Shown: positions 36,269-45,678, numbered from the stretch's first letter. The stretch: 64,000 nucleotides of DNA from Bacteroidetes bacterium HGW-Bacteroidetes-4 (GCA_002840905.1 PHDD01000013.1:135075-199074); one strand, 5' to 3'. Notes: a model not told the origin generated them from the letters alone. Numbers and translations are program-made.

Positions 36269-36913
36269 TTGAGCCAAATCAAACAGTTCATTTAATTCAA
36301 AGGTCTGTTTACCCATTCCCGCTGCTCCGTTTATCATGGCTTTGGCTACGGTTACTGCCTCGATGGGTTTGTATTTTTTCAAACCCGGCATGCGGGTTAG
36401 CCACCGGCCTACAACTATGCCCACAGTCTCGCCAAAACGAGTCTCATTACGTTGTCCTACTAATACCGAAGGCTTTAATAAAATCAGGTTTTCGAATCCA
36501 AGGGCCTTTATGGCATCATCCAACTGCCCTTTCATCCGACTGTAAAAAATTTTCGATTTAGCGTCAGCACCAGCCGATGATACCAGAACACAAGTGGTAA
36601 CGCCATTATTTTTTGCTATTTCAGCCATTTGATATTGGTAGGTATAATCTATCCGAAATTGATTTTGCTGGCTTCCCGCCTTTTTAATAGTGGTTCCAAA
36701 GGCCGAAAACAGCACATCACCTTTTACCAGATGTTTCCACGAATCAGGATCATCAAAATCGATAATATGTTCTACCAGTTTTTCATTATGCCTTCCCGAA
36801 TAACGACGTAAAAACAACACCACTTTTTCATAGGCATCATTTAACACCAACTGTTCTACCAATGCTGAGCCAACCAATCCGGTGGCTCCCAAAACAATTG
36901 CAGTTTTAGTCAT
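36266..36913 (-). CDS. NAD(P)-binding (HTATIP2/YbjT-like) protein
   Basis: An atypical short-chain-dehydrogenase-like NAD(P)-binding protein. Residues 7-15 hold the dinucleotide loop GATGLVGSA, with LFLRR as the next strand. FSAFGTTIKKAG, VLVSSAGADAKS, FYSRMKGQLDDAI and LKPSVLVGQRNETR follow, as in oxidoreductase HTATIP2. The SSAGADAKSKIFYSRMKG stretch corresponds to the Ser-Tyr-x3-Lys region in modified form. Length 215 aa is normal. The substrate is unknown. It converges on the hydrogenase operon and is not part of it. Confidence 0.83.
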   Translation of the reverse strand: MTKTAIVLGATGLVGSALVEQLVLNDAYEKVVLFLRRYSGRHNEKLVEHIIDFDDPDSWKHLVKGDVLFSAFGTTIKKAGSQQNQFRIDYTYQYQMAEIAKNNGVTTCVLVSSAGADAKSKIFYSRMKGQLDDAIKALGFENLILLKPSVLVGQRNETRFGETVGIVVGRWLTRMPGLKKYKPIEAVTVAKAMINGAAGMGKQTFELNELFDLAQ

Positions 36914-36936
36914 AAATTTTCCCTTTTAATATAAAT

Positions 36937-36944
36937 CAAAAATA
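36937..36944 (-). promoter_or_regulatory. -7 box of the NAD(P)-binding gene
   Basis: Minus-strand TATTTTTG, 23 bases upstream of the start codon. No good -33 box was found. Confidence 0.4.
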
Positions 36945-37083
36945 AGCATTCTACTCGGTAAGATTGAAAGCGTTACATAACCTACTCATTCTAGTCAACT
37001 TCCTGCTTTCAAAACTCAGTACCTTTATACTTCAATGGCTGTTAATAATAAAAAAATTTAAATACTATTGAATAGTTTGTTAA

Positions 37084-39168
37084 TTAATCCATCAGGTTCG
37101 AAATAATAAAATCATAAATAGCTGCACGCTCTTTTAAAACTTTTTTAAAACTACCTGTTGCTCCATAATGGCCGGCATCTTTTTCAACTCTCAAAAGAAT
37201 CGGGTTAATTTGCTTTGCTCTGTTTTGAAGTTTCGCCGCAAATTTATATGAATGAAAGGGAGGTACCCGATCGTCATTTTCCGATGTCATAATCATGCAT
37301 GCCGGATAATTTATCGTATCGTTTATGGTATGAAATGGACTATATGAAAGCAAATTTAAAAGTCCAAGAGAATCTCTAGTACTCCCATACTCATCTTTAT
37401 GAAAATGGCCTATGGTAAATTTCTCAAAGCGAACCATATCCAAGGGAGCTACTTCCGGAACAACAACTTTATAAAGGTCCGGTCTTAGAGTCATTGCAAC
37501 CGCTACCACCAGTCCTCCATTTGATTTTCCGGTAATGGCAAATTTTTCGCGGGTTGTATAATTATTTTCAATTAAGTATTCTGATGTAGCAATAAAATCA
37601 TTGAATGAATTCATCTTATTAACTCCTTTTCCTGATAGAGCCCATTCCTTCCCCTTATCTCCTCCACCACGTATGTTTGCAAAAGCAAAAATTCCTCCTT
37701 TATTCAAAAAGTGTACAATATCAGGACTAAAATAAGGTATAGATACAACACCAAACCCTCCATATGCTTTTAACAATAAAGGATTAGATTTACTCAAGTC
37801 GATGTCGTTTTTATAAACTAAAAACAAGGGCACTATAGTTCCGTCAAAAGATACAACTTCAAGTTCCTTAGTTTTGTATTGAGTAAAGTCGAAATTAACC
37901 ACTGTGGCTCTTAACGGCTTCATCTCAAAACTTTCAAGGTTCAACCGATAAACAATTTTAGGCTGTGTATATCCTTCGTACGAAAATAGTATTTCCTTAT
38001 CCTGTTTTGCTCCATTTAACCTATTTACAGCAAACCCAAACGGTAAATCAATAGCATGAAGCACATTGCCTTGCATATCAAAAAATACAACTTGCTGCTT
38101 ACCGTTCGATTGATAAATGCATACTACCTTATCATGGAATAATTCAACCTCTAAAAGCAATGACGAGGAAAATTCCGGAATAAATGATTCCCAGTCTCTC
38201 GGATTTTTCGGATCAATTTTTATTAACATGCCATTATTGACATCTTTATAAGATATGGCTATCAGCTTATCATTATGGTTATCTATAATAGAAATATTTT
38301 CAGAAAGTTTTAGTCTTGTTAATAAGGGACGCAGTGCAGCATTTGGTTCATTAAAATCAATATAAAAAATGTTGATTACCGATTTACTTAGGTCACGTTC
38401 CTTAATAATCATAAACCGCTCATCATTGGTTGTGATGCAATCAAATGAAGCATAGGGGCTGTCTTTTCGCTTAAAAACCAATTTGTCTTCATTTTGCTCT
38501 GTACCAATGGTATGATAATAAATCTCTTGTCCTACAGTTTCATTGAATTGTGCATCGGGATACTTTGAATAGTAGAATCCATCTTCTTTCCATGCTATTT
38601 GAGAAAATTTAATATGTTTCAAATGATCACTTCTATGGAGTCCTGTTTTAAGGTTAATAACCTTTATTTCTCCCCAATCACTTCCATTACGACTGAATTG
38701 ATAAGCCAAGTGCTTTGAATCTTTTGCAACCTTATAGTTTTGGAGTAAAATATTATCCTTAGCAGAGATAAAACTTGGATCAATCAAAATGTCTGGATCA
38801 CTTCTTAAATCAGTTTGATAGAATAAAGCAGGAACGCCTACATTATTGTAATATGCATAAGTAAAATAGTAATCGCCATCTTTATAAGGGTTATCATACT
38901 TCACATAAGCATACCTGTCAATGGACGTGGATGAATTAATTTTAACAGCCAGCTTTCTCAAATACGATTTGGTAATTACGTGCTGATTAGCCAACCAATC
39001 TTGGGTTTCCTTACTATTAACTTCTTCCAGCCATCGGTATTCATCCAATATTTGATAAGAAAAAAGCGTATCAATTACTGGTTTTTTTGGGGCAATGGGA
39101 TATTCAATCGATTGACTTTTTCCAATCTTAACGATTAGAATAAAAACAATTGCAAAAACATACTTCAT
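37084..39168 (-). CDS. Prolyl oligopeptidase (S9A) family peptidase
   Basis: Exported prolyl-oligopeptidase-type endopeptidase cleaving short peptides after proline. Signal peptide in residues 1-19 (YVFAIVFILIVKIGKSQ). N-terminal IEYPIAPKKP and EYRWLEEVNSKETQDWLANQ are typical S9A. The beta-propeller spans about 70-420. The hydrolase domain has Ser in TGKSNGGLVVA, Asp in SENDDRVPPFHS and His in DAGHYGATG. ATG 39168 is the start; a TTG three codons upstream is less likely. Length (694 aa) is normal. The gene is more AT-rich than its neighbours, possibly marking a separate history. Confidence 0.93.
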   Translation of the reverse strand: MKYVFAIVFILIVKIGKSQSIEYPIAPKKPVIDTLFSYQILDEYRWLEEVNSKETQDWLANQHVITKSYLRKLAVKINSSTSIDRYAYVKYDNPYKDGDYYFTYAYYNNVGVPALFYQTDLRSDPDILIDPSFISAKDNILLQNYKVAKDSKHLAYQFSRNGSDWGEIKVINLKTGLHRSDHLKHIKFSQIAWKEDGFYYSKYPDAQFNETVGQEIYYHTIGTEQNEDKLVFKRKDSPYASFDCITTNDERFMIIKERDLSKSVINIFYIDFNEPNAALRPLLTRLKLSENISIIDNHNDKLIAISYKDVNNGMLIKIDPKNPRDWESFIPEFSSSLLLEVELFHDKVVCIYQSNGKQQVVFFDMQGNVLHAIDLPFGFAVNRLNGAKQDKEILFSYEGYTQPKIVYRLNLESFEMKPLRATVVNFDFTQYKTKELEVVSFDGTIVPLFLVYKNDIDLSKSNPLLLKAYGGFGVVSIPYFSPDIVHFLNKGGIFAFANIRGGGDKGKEWALSGKGVNKMNSFNDFIATSEYLIENNYTTREKFAITGKSNGGLVVAVAMTLRPDLYKVVVPEVAPLDMVRFEKFTIGHFHKDEYGSTRDSLGLLNLLSYSPFHTINDTINYPACMIMTSENDDRVPPFHSYKFAAKLQNRAKQINPILLRVEKDAGHYGATGSFKKVLKERAAIYDFIISNLMD

Positions 39169-39509
39169 AATTCGCAACTTTTAATTTGTTCCAATTAAAT
39201 TTTTAATCAAGTGTATTTTCATATAAGTTTAAAAACAAACGAAATTTGCATTAGCAACTAAGTAATCTAATATTTAAGTAGTCAACTAATTAATAAAATA
39301 AAATAAAAAAAAAACAGGTGCAAATCCTAAACTTGCTTTTTACTAATTAATAGTAACTTTTGCTTTAATTTTAAGGCTCAATATACAAACCTTTTTAAAA
39401 AGGTTTTTCATAAGGGTATCATAAGTTAAAAAGTGTTAATTGATGATAGTTTTAAAATTGCTAAATAGGTTCTTGCTTGTTAACTTAACCTCTTTAATAA
39501 ATAAACACC
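39169..39509. other. AT-rich intergenic region
   Basis: No gene seen. It includes A-runs and several TAATTAA-type stretches. Promoters for the minus-strand peptidase gene would lie here but none matches the consensus clearly. Confidence 0.4.
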
Positions 39510-40205
39510 ATGAAATTATATTTATACCGTATTAACTTTTGCAACCACTATAAATACGCTGTTAACACAAAAAAATCCTGTTTTTACAATAAGCCCAAAA
39601 ATTGATTCTATCATCCAGCTTGCTATTAACGAAATAAATGCCGACAGTATATGAAGCTATCAACAACAATTGCAAGATATTGGGACAATTCCCCCATGGG
39701 CGATGTAATTTCGACTGGAGTAAATATGAATATGGCTTATACCTGGCGAAACGACGGTGGAAGCTATTGGCCCGGTCGTCTCGATTATATTTTCTACACT
39801 ACCAGCCAGCTGGTGAAACAAAAATCGTTTATTATGGAAACCGATTATATGTCGCAGGAAGCTCTTAATAAATACCAGCTTTATTCAAATGACAGCCGAC
39901 GGGCATCGGACCATTTTCCCCATGTGGCCGATTTTGAGTTTAAAACCTACAACAGCATTAAAACACAAAACACCAGTGAGTCACTTAAAGTAAATATCAA
40001 CTCCAATTCCCTATTAATAAATTCAAGGGTTAATTTTTCAAAGGCAGAAATTTACGATCTTAATGGTCGCCTGCTTACCTGCCATAATCTGAATAAAGAA
40101 ACGAATGAACTGCAAATGCCTGTCAGCAAAATAAAAAGCGGCATTTATTTATTAAAAATAAAAACCGAAACTGGTTTTATCAATCAAAAATTCTTCAAGC
40201 CTTAA
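39510..40205 (+). pseudogene. Remnant of an exported hydrolase with a T9SS sorting tail
   Basis: From an ATG at 39510, a frame shift after three or four codons gives a signal-peptide-like stretch (YIYTVLTFATTINTLL) followed by TISPKIDSIIQLAINEINADSI and a stop at 39650. This N-terminus resembles M28-type peptidases that begin with a conserved helix after the signal peptide (weak). From ATG 39651 an open frame of 184 aa reads as the 3' end of an EEP-type nuclease/phosphatase (SYWPGRLDYIFYT, RRASDHFPHVADFEF), then a T9SS type A sorting domain (AEIYDLNGRL, SGIYLLKIKTETG, NQKFFKP). The N-terminal two thirds of the nuclease are missing. I read it as a degraded, perhaps fused, gene. Confidence 0.65.
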
Positions 40206-40259
40206 TTCCCGGTTTACTAAAAAAATCAGCAAAGTTTCAGTACCAAAATGTACAAATAG

Positions 40260-40293
40260 AAAAGCCGGGATTATAAAAAAATCACCGGCTTTT
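40260..40293. terminator. Bidirectional terminator
   Basis: AAAAGCCGG and CCGGCTTTT arms with GATT/AATC pairing inside, between the remnant and the minus-strand barrel gene. Confidence 0.85.
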
Positions 40294-40319
40294 CATTCTT
40301 ACCGAGCCTAATAAAAAAT

Positions 40320-41813
40320 CTAAAAACTATATTTTATTCCTGTATAAATTCCAAAAGAGTAGGGATGAACGGTTCCAGCATCGTTCATTGGACTCAGCGC
40401 GTACCTGAATGTTGGTTGCAGGTTAAAATTCAGTCGGCTAACCAAAGGATACTCTATTCCAAATCCCAACAAACCATTATAACCCATGCTTTTTACGGTT
40501 TCAGTTTCACCATCTAATGTCTGTCTCTTATTGTCGTCGATAACATAAGCTTTATTACCCTGCAAAATATTAGTGCTGATTCCACCCGATAAATTCAATG
40601 ATAATTTCCGATCAATCAAAAGATAGCGTACCATCATGGGAATTTCATAAAAACTAAAAACCTGAACAAAATCAACCTCTACTCCCGAAGAGCGAACAAA
40701 AGTTTCAGTTCCATCGGTATAAACCGGAATATTAATTATCAGTCCATCGCTTGAACTGGAATTTACCAATTCGCTTGTGTTTCCGTTTATTCGAACATTG
40801 CCTACTGAAGTATTCACCTGGTAAGAACTCTGATCACTGCTTCCAAAACTTTGAAAATCGTAAACGGTTACATTGTCTGAACGCTGACCAATTTCGGAAT
40901 AATAAACTCCCGATTGCACACTCCAGCGGCCAGTCATTTTATAGCTTACATCTACTCCAACTGAATATGCCATTAAAGGTTTCTCGTTTTTGTACTCCTG
41001 CTCATAATTCGATGTAACTTCGGCGGCATAAACATAATCGGCATTCGATTCACCTACCGACCGATAGCTTAATAAAGGAGACGCGTTTAACGAAACCGCC
41101 CAAGGATTTTCATTTTTTTTGTTTTGGATCAGATAATCGTCGTTATAAACCGCCAGTGATTGTAAAGAATACTTTAGTACTCTTGAATCGGCTTTAGGTT
41201 GAATTAAACGACTTTCAATTGCCGGAATCGCTTGTAAAGTGGCCAGGTCTGAAGTTCCATCCATTGCAATAGGTTCTGTATTTACTTTTGATTCTTCAAC
41301 TGGCGAATAAGCACTGTATTCGGCACCTGACGAAAACATGGGAGGCAATAAAGTTCCACCGGTACTTGCTTTTTTTATGTTTGATTCCGTTTTTTTTGGT
41401 TCTACACTAACATCGGTAGTTTTCACGGGTTTTAATACCGGAAGAACGGAACTTTTTACCGGTTCATTCATCTTAATTCCATTTGGTACTGCAGCCTCTT
41501 TCAACTGTTCGGGTTCAACAACCAAAGCCGGAACCTGCTCTTTTTCTGAATTTTGCAAACCGGGCTCTTCATCTTTTACATGCTGAACCAGCACCCCCTG
41601 CTCTGTATGAAATGCGGTTAATAAATAACCTGCACCAAATGAGATAAGCAAAGCTACCGAAGCTGCAAGAGAATAAAACAGGTTTCGACGCATGCGAATC
41701 CGTTTTTTATTCAATGTGTGCTCAATATTATCCCATACAAAAGCGGGGGGCTTTTGAGAATAATCGGCAAGTCCTTCTTTAAAAATTTTGTCAATATCGG
41801 CGTGTATGGTCAT
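40320..41813 (-). CDS. Outer-membrane-barrel-type protein with N-terminal anti-sigma-like anchor
   Basis: Residues 1-42 are soluble and match the short motif common in Bacteroidota genes next to ECF sigma factors (LADYSQKPPAFVWDNIE). One membrane segment (LFYSLAASVALLISFGAGYLL, about 44-65) follows, then a Pro/Glu/Lys-rich linker to about residue 215, and then a beta-barrel-like domain (NPWAVSLNASPLLSYRS, ending PYSFGIYTGIKYSF). The start codon is four bases from the sigma factor stop, so they are one transcript and likely a regulatory pair. Whether residues 1-42 bind the sigma factor is inference. The final aromatic residue fits an outer-membrane barrel signal. Confidence 0.78.
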   Translation of the reverse strand: MTIHADIDKIFKEGLADYSQKPPAFVWDNIEHTLNKKRIRMRRNLFYSLAASVALLISFGAGYLLTAFHTEQGVLVQHVKDEEPGLQNSEKEQVPALVVEPEQLKEAAVPNGIKMNEPVKSSVLPVLKPVKTTDVSVEPKKTESNIKKASTGGTLLPPMFSSGAEYSAYSPVEESKVNTEPIAMDGTSDLATLQAIPAIESRLIQPKADSRVLKYSLQSLAVYNDDYLIQNKKNENPWAVSLNASPLLSYRSVGESNADYVYAAEVTSNYEQEYKNEKPLMAYSVGVDVSYKMTGRWSVQSGVYYSEIGQRSDNVTVYDFQSFGSSDQSSYQVNTSVGNVRINGNTSELVNSSSSDGLIINIPVYTDGTETFVRSSGVEVDFVQVFSFYEIPMMVRYLLIDRKLSLNLSGGISTNILQGNKAYVIDDNKRQTLDGETETVKSMGYNGLLGFGIEYPLVSRLNFNLQPTFRYALSPMNDAGTVHPYSFGIYTGIKYSF

Positions 41814-41817
41814 AACA

Positions 41818-42393
41818 TTACTTAACTACGAGTTTAACATCCTGCTTACGTTCACTATATAATTTTTCTACTTTTTCCTGTAAAATAACCCGGGCTCGCG
41901 ACAAATTCGATTTTGATGTTCCTACAGAAATACCCAACATATCTCCAATTTCCTGATGCGAGTAGCCTTCAATTGCGTAGAGATTAAAAACCATTTTATA
42001 CTGTGGCGATAAATCTCCTATTAATTTGAGCAATTCTTTACTCGAAATCTCGCCCATCACATCATCAACAGCCAGTTTGTTGTCGTAATCGCGAATCTCA
42101 CCTACCGTATAAAGTAGGTTTTGTTTGCGATAGCGTTCCAGAGCACAGTTTACCATAATCCGGCGCACCCAGCCTTCGAACGAACCTTTAAAATCGAACT
42201 GCGATATTTTTGTAAATACCTTAATGAACCCGTCCTGCAAAATATCCTCGGCCTCAGTATAGTCTTTTGAATACTGCAAACAAACAGCAAACATTTTACC
42301 CGAAAAACGTTCATAAAGCTTGCGCTGCGCATCGGGCCGGTTCTTTTTGCATTCTTTAATTAGATCATCTAATTCCTTCAATGTATCGGACAT
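41818..42393 (-). CDS. ECF sigma-70 factor
   Basis: Group 4 sigma factor. Region 2: LYERFSGKMFAVCLQYSKDYTEAEDILQDGFIKVF, with the region 2.3-2.4 block FEGWVRRIMVNCALERYRK. Region 4: ISSKELLKLIGDLSPQYKMVFNLYAIEGYSHQEIGDMLGISVGTSKSNLSRARVIL, containing the helix-turn-helix. Length (191 aa) is typical. It directs RNA polymerase to promoters that I cannot define. It is immediately followed by the membrane-anchored barrel protein, the usual place for an anti-sigma partner. Confidence 0.93.
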   Translation of the reverse strand: MSDTLKELDDLIKECKKNRPDAQRKLYERFSGKMFAVCLQYSKDYTEAEDILQDGFIKVFTKISQFDFKGSFEGWVRRIMVNCALERYRKQNLLYTVGEIRDYDNKLAVDDVMGEISSKELLKLIGDLSPQYKMVFNLYAIEGYSHQEIGDMLGISVGTSKSNLSRARVILQEKVEKLYSERKQDVKLVVK

Positions 42394-42491
42394 TTTTAAT
42401 TGGGTTTTTAATTATTCTATACCCTGACACCGCGAACAAGACGGCACTTTATTTTTAATGGTTGCGTACCTGCATAATTTTTCATTATTTT

Positions 42492-43952
42492 TTACAATTG
42501 CTTCTTTTTTTTACTGATGAGCCAAAGGCCAATAAATGTAAATAAACCATTGAATATTAACAATTCAAAACCTATTTTGTATCCAAAAAACCAAACTTCA
42601 CTGTAATAATTTAATACAACACACAAGAGTGGCGAAATAAGGGCTATAATCCAAACCCATTTATCGGCTACAATTCTTTGTGTGTATAATCCAAAAGCAT
42701 ACAAACCAAGCAAGGGTCCGTAGGTATAGCCGGCAAAGGTAAAAATGGCACTGATTACACTGTCGTTATTCAGTTCGCTAAATACAATAATAACCAACGC
42801 CAATACCAGCGAAATGGCAACATGCACCCATTTGCGCACCTGCTCTTGTTTTTTTATACTTGGGTAGCGATGTTGAATATCCAGAATATCGATACTGAAC
42901 GAAGTGGTTAAAGATGTTAACGCTGAGTCAGCACTGGAGTATGCCGCCGCTATTAATCCCAAAATAAAGAAAAGCGATACAATCTTAGGAAGGTAACCCT
43001 GTGTGGCAATTAAAGGAAATAAATCGTCGCTTTTTTCGGGTAGTGCCATGCCGTGCGATTGCGCAAATATAAAAAGCAAAACCCCCAGTGACATAAACAG
43101 CAAATTAACCGGAAGAAAGGCTGCACCATACCAATACACATTCTTTTTTGCATCATTCAAATTCCTACAGCTAAGATTTTTCTGCATCATATCCTGATCA
43201 AGGCCGGTCATAACAATGGTTATAAAAGCTCCGCTCAGAAACTGTTTAAAAAAGAAACTTTTCTCTTTGGGATTATCGAAAAACCAGGTGCGTGATAATT
43301 CACTCCCTTTGACCGTAGAAATAAGCTCCGACAGGTTCAATTGCATATCGCGGGCAATAAATACCACTGTTAACACTACGGCACTCAGCATAAAAAGAGT
43401 TTGCAATGTATCGGTCCATACAATGGTTCGGATGCCTCCCTTAAAAGTATAAAGCCAAATAAGTAAAATGGTAACCAGCACAGTAACATAAAAAGGTACC
43501 CCCCAGGCATCGAACATTATTAATTGCAAAACATTGGCCACCAAATATAAGCGAAATGATGCCCCAACAATTCGGCTAAACAGAAAAAACGATGCCCCGG
43601 TTTTGTACGATACTTTACCAAAGCGTTGATCCAAATACGTGTATATACTGGTTAAATTCAAGCGGTAGTATAAGGGCAACAAAATATTGGCAATTACCAC
43701 ATAACCTACCAAATAGCCAAAAACCATCTGCAAATACGAAAAACTACTGCTGCCCACCCAACCCGGAACAGAAATAAAAGTTACTCCGGAAAGGCTGGCT
43801 CCAATCATTCCAAACGAAACCACATACCAGGGCGATCGTTTATTTCCCAGAAAAAAAGCCTGATTTTCGGCTCCCCGACCGGTTAAATAAGAGATAAATA
43901 TTAATAGCGAAAAATACCCAAGCAGGATAAACAAAACTTCAGTTGCTGCCAT
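42492..43952 (-). CDS. Sodium:solute symporter (SSS family)
   Basis: Integral membrane transporter with 13 or so helices: FILLGYFSLLIFISYLTGRGAENQAFFLGNKRSPW, SLSGVTFISVPGWVGSSSF and AYSSADSALTSLTTSFSIDIL (the SSS signature with Ser/Asp for Na+). The family moves sugars, vitamins, sialic acid or nucleosides with sodium; here the cargo is unknown. Length (486 aa) is normal. It points away from recR, and a TAGATTTG promoter box precedes it. Confidence 0.9.
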   Translation of the reverse strand: MAATEVLFILLGYFSLLIFISYLTGRGAENQAFFLGNKRSPWYVVSFGMIGASLSGVTFISVPGWVGSSSFSYLQMVFGYLVGYVVIANILLPLYYRLNLTSIYTYLDQRFGKVSYKTGASFFLFSRIVGASFRLYLVANVLQLIMFDAWGVPFYVTVLVTILLIWLYTFKGGIRTIVWTDTLQTLFMLSAVVLTVVFIARDMQLNLSELISTVKGSELSRTWFFDNPKEKSFFFKQFLSGAFITIVMTGLDQDMMQKNLSCRNLNDAKKNVYWYGAAFLPVNLLFMSLGVLLFIFAQSHGMALPEKSDDLFPLIATQGYLPKIVSLFFILGLIAAAYSSADSALTSLTTSFSIDILDIQHRYPSIKKQEQVRKWVHVAISLVLALVIIVFSELNNDSVISAIFTFAGYTYGPLLGLYAFGLYTQRIVADKWVWIIALISPLLCVVLNYYSEVWFFGYKIGFELLIFNGLFTFIGLWLISKKKKQL

Positions 43953-43968
43953 TATTCATTATTTTTCA

Positions 43969-43976
43969 CAAATCTA
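43969..43976 (-). promoter_or_regulatory. -7 box of the SSS symporter gene
   Basis: Minus-strand TAGATTTG fits TAnnTTTG. It ends 16 bases before the start codon. Confidence 0.45.
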
Positions 43977-43998
43977 AAGGAATTGACAGCAAAAAAAA

Positions 43999-44667
43999 AT
44001 GGAGCAACCAAAAGAAGTGATTACTTTTGACCCGAATGAATTTGTGCTTATGGATTTAAATCAACTTCCGTCGCGATTGTTGGAAAATGCGGTTAATGAA
44101 TTTGCCAAACTACCGGGTATTGGAAAAAAGACAGCGCTGCGGCTGGTTTTGCATCTGTTAAACCAGTCTGAAACTGACACCATGCAGTTCACAAAAACCA
44201 TTGAGGAGATGAAAAAGCAGGTAAAAACCTGCAACAAATGCCACAATATTTCGGAAGATGAACTTTGTTCCATCTGCAGCAATCCCAACCGAGACAATTC
44301 GGTAATTTGTGTGGTGGAATCGATTAAAGAAGTTATTGCCATTGAAAACACCTCGCAATACAAAGGCCTGTACCATGTGCTGGGAGGTCGTATATCGCCC
44401 ATGGACGGCATTGGTCCCAAAGATTTAAACATTGAGTCGCTGATTGAACGCACAACCAAAGAACCGATTCACGAAATGATTCTTGCTTTAAGCACAACCA
44501 TGGAAGGCGACACCACCAGTTTCTATATTTATCGGAAACTTTCATCGTCAAATGTAGTGTTAAGCACTCTTGCCCGGGGAATCTCAGTGGGCGATGAACT
44601 GGAATATGCCGACGAAATTACCCTGGGACGCTCACTGGTAAACCGCATTCCCTATCATGGAAAATAA
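43999..44667 (+). CDS. recR: Recombination protein RecR
   Basis: DNA-repair protein of the RecFOR pathway, loading RecA at gaps. The helix-hairpin-helix is [15 protein letters not shown]; the C4 zinc finger is [16 protein letters not shown]; the Toprim domain has [15 protein letters not shown], then [18 protein letters not shown] and [19 protein letters not shown]. The usual N-terminus corresponds to [12 protein letters not shown] at ATG 44050, so the 17 codons from 43999 are an extension of uncertain use. The final arginine-rich closing segment is conserved ([24 protein letters not shown]). Divergent from the symporter gene. Confidence 0.94.
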   Translation: MEQPKEVITFDPNEFVLMDLNQLPSRLLENAVNEFAKLPGIGKKTALRLVLHLLNQSETDTMQFTKTIEEMKKQVKTCNKCHNISEDELCSICSNPNRDNSVICVVESIKEVIAIENTSQYKGLYHVLGGRISPMDGIGPKDLNIESLIERTTKEPIHEMILALSTTMEGDTTSFYIYRKLSSSNVVLSTLARGISVGDELEYADEITLGRSLVNRIPYHGK

Positions 44668-44746
44668 GTTGGTAAACTTGTTTTTTATCATCTTTTTTAC
44701 TATTTATGTAGCTCATTTATAAACAATAAACCAAAGCATCATTTTT

Positions 44747-45436
44747 ATGAAAAACATTTTAATTTTAATTGTTACTCTGGCATTTTTTAGTGCTTGCAAC
44801 AATAATCAAAAAAACCAAACCAGCTTACCGCAAGCCACTTCTGAAATAGAATACATAACTGTTGATTCTTTTTTAGTAGTTGCTGCTGATTTTGTGGGTA
44901 AAGAAATCACTGTTAAAGGTACCGTTGACCATATTTGCAAACACGGAGGCAAACGGGTAAAGATTTTTGGAGAAAATCCTGACAACACCCTTCATGGCGA
45001 AGCATCAGAATCAACCGGAGCATTTAATGCAGAATTAGAAGGCAGCGAAGTTTGCCTTACCGGAATTGTTGCTGAGTCGAAAATGGATTTGGCCTATGTT
45101 GAAGAATACGAGAAAAATCTGCTCGAGGCTATCGAAAAAAACAAAGAAGAAGTGGATATGGAACATGCCAAAGGCGTTGACCACCATGCAAAACTCGACG
45201 AAATTAAAGCCTGGAAAGAAGAAATAGCCACCAATGGCAAAGGCTATATTTCGAGTTATTATCTCGATGTAACCAGTTATCAGGAAATTACTGATAAAGC
45301 AGCAGGTAAATGTTGTGGAAGTGCTCCTGAAGCAGCCGTTGACTCCTCAACATCCACAACCGCTCCCTGTGGTTCAAAAGAAAAAGCCCCTTGCGAAAGT
45401 TCTGCCGAAGCTAAACCTTGTGGCGGTTCACATTAA
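44747..45436 (+). CDS. Lipoprotein with OB-like domain and cysteine-rich tail
   Basis: Signal peptide with lipobox AFFSAC at residue 17, so a lipid-anchored periplasmic or surface protein. Residues about 35-125 look like a beta-rich OB-fold (ITVKGTVDHICKHGGKRVKIFG, EGSEVCLTGIVAES). A charged, coiled-coil-prone helix follows (about 125-165). The last 40 residues are low in complexity and Cys-rich, with repeated CG/PC spacing (KCCGS, PCGSKE, PCESS, PCGGSH). The tail could bind a metal or be a redox buffer, a point I infer from composition alone. I do not know the family. A MITE-like element follows the stop codon. Confidence 0.72.
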   Translation: MKNILILIVTLAFFSACNNNQKNQTSLPQATSEIEYITVDSFLVVAADFVGKEITVKGTVDHICKHGGKRVKIFGENPDNTLHGEASESTGAFNAELEGSEVCLTGIVAESKMDLAYVEEYEKNLLEAIEKNKEEVDMEHAKGVDHHAKLDEIKAWKEEIATNGKGYISSYYLDVTSYQEITDKAAGKCCGSAPEAAVDSSTSTTAPCGSKEKAPCESSAEAKPCGGSH

Positions 45437-45460
45437 TCAATCATTGTTTTTCTAATTATA

Positions 45461-45660
45461 AAAAGAGGCTGTCTAAAAAGTAAAAGATTAACATCATCTA
45501 CTTTCAAATTAAAAGGGATAGAAAGCGGATAACGCTGAAAAAACTGATTTACGCTGATTAGATCTGTGAAAATCAGTCAAAATCCGCGTCATCAGCGTTC
45601 CTTTACTTACATTTTGTAAGTTTTTAATAAATGCGCATTACTTTTGGGACAACCTCTTTT
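45461..45660. mobile_element. 200-bp MITE-like element with terminal inverted repeats
   Basis: The 23-base ends 45461-45483 and 45638-45660 match as inverted repeats in 20 positions (AAAAGAGG-TGTC--AAAAGTAA). The inner part has GCGGAT with ATCCGC, and AACGCTGA with TCAGCGTT, which cross so that they cannot all pair at once, and CTGATTT with AAATCAG nested inside. Sequences of this kind (gcggat...cagcgt around a ctgattttcacag core) recur between genes in many Bacteroidota genomes. It has no ORF and no clear target-site duplication. The last T-run could also work as a terminator. Confidence 0.7.
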
Positions 45661-45678
45661 TTATTTTAACTTAAGGCT

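Noticed and set aside
39638-39868. Open frame overlapping the nuclease remnant
   Set aside because: It lies out of frame with the recognisable nuclease C-terminus and sorting domain and has no family features.
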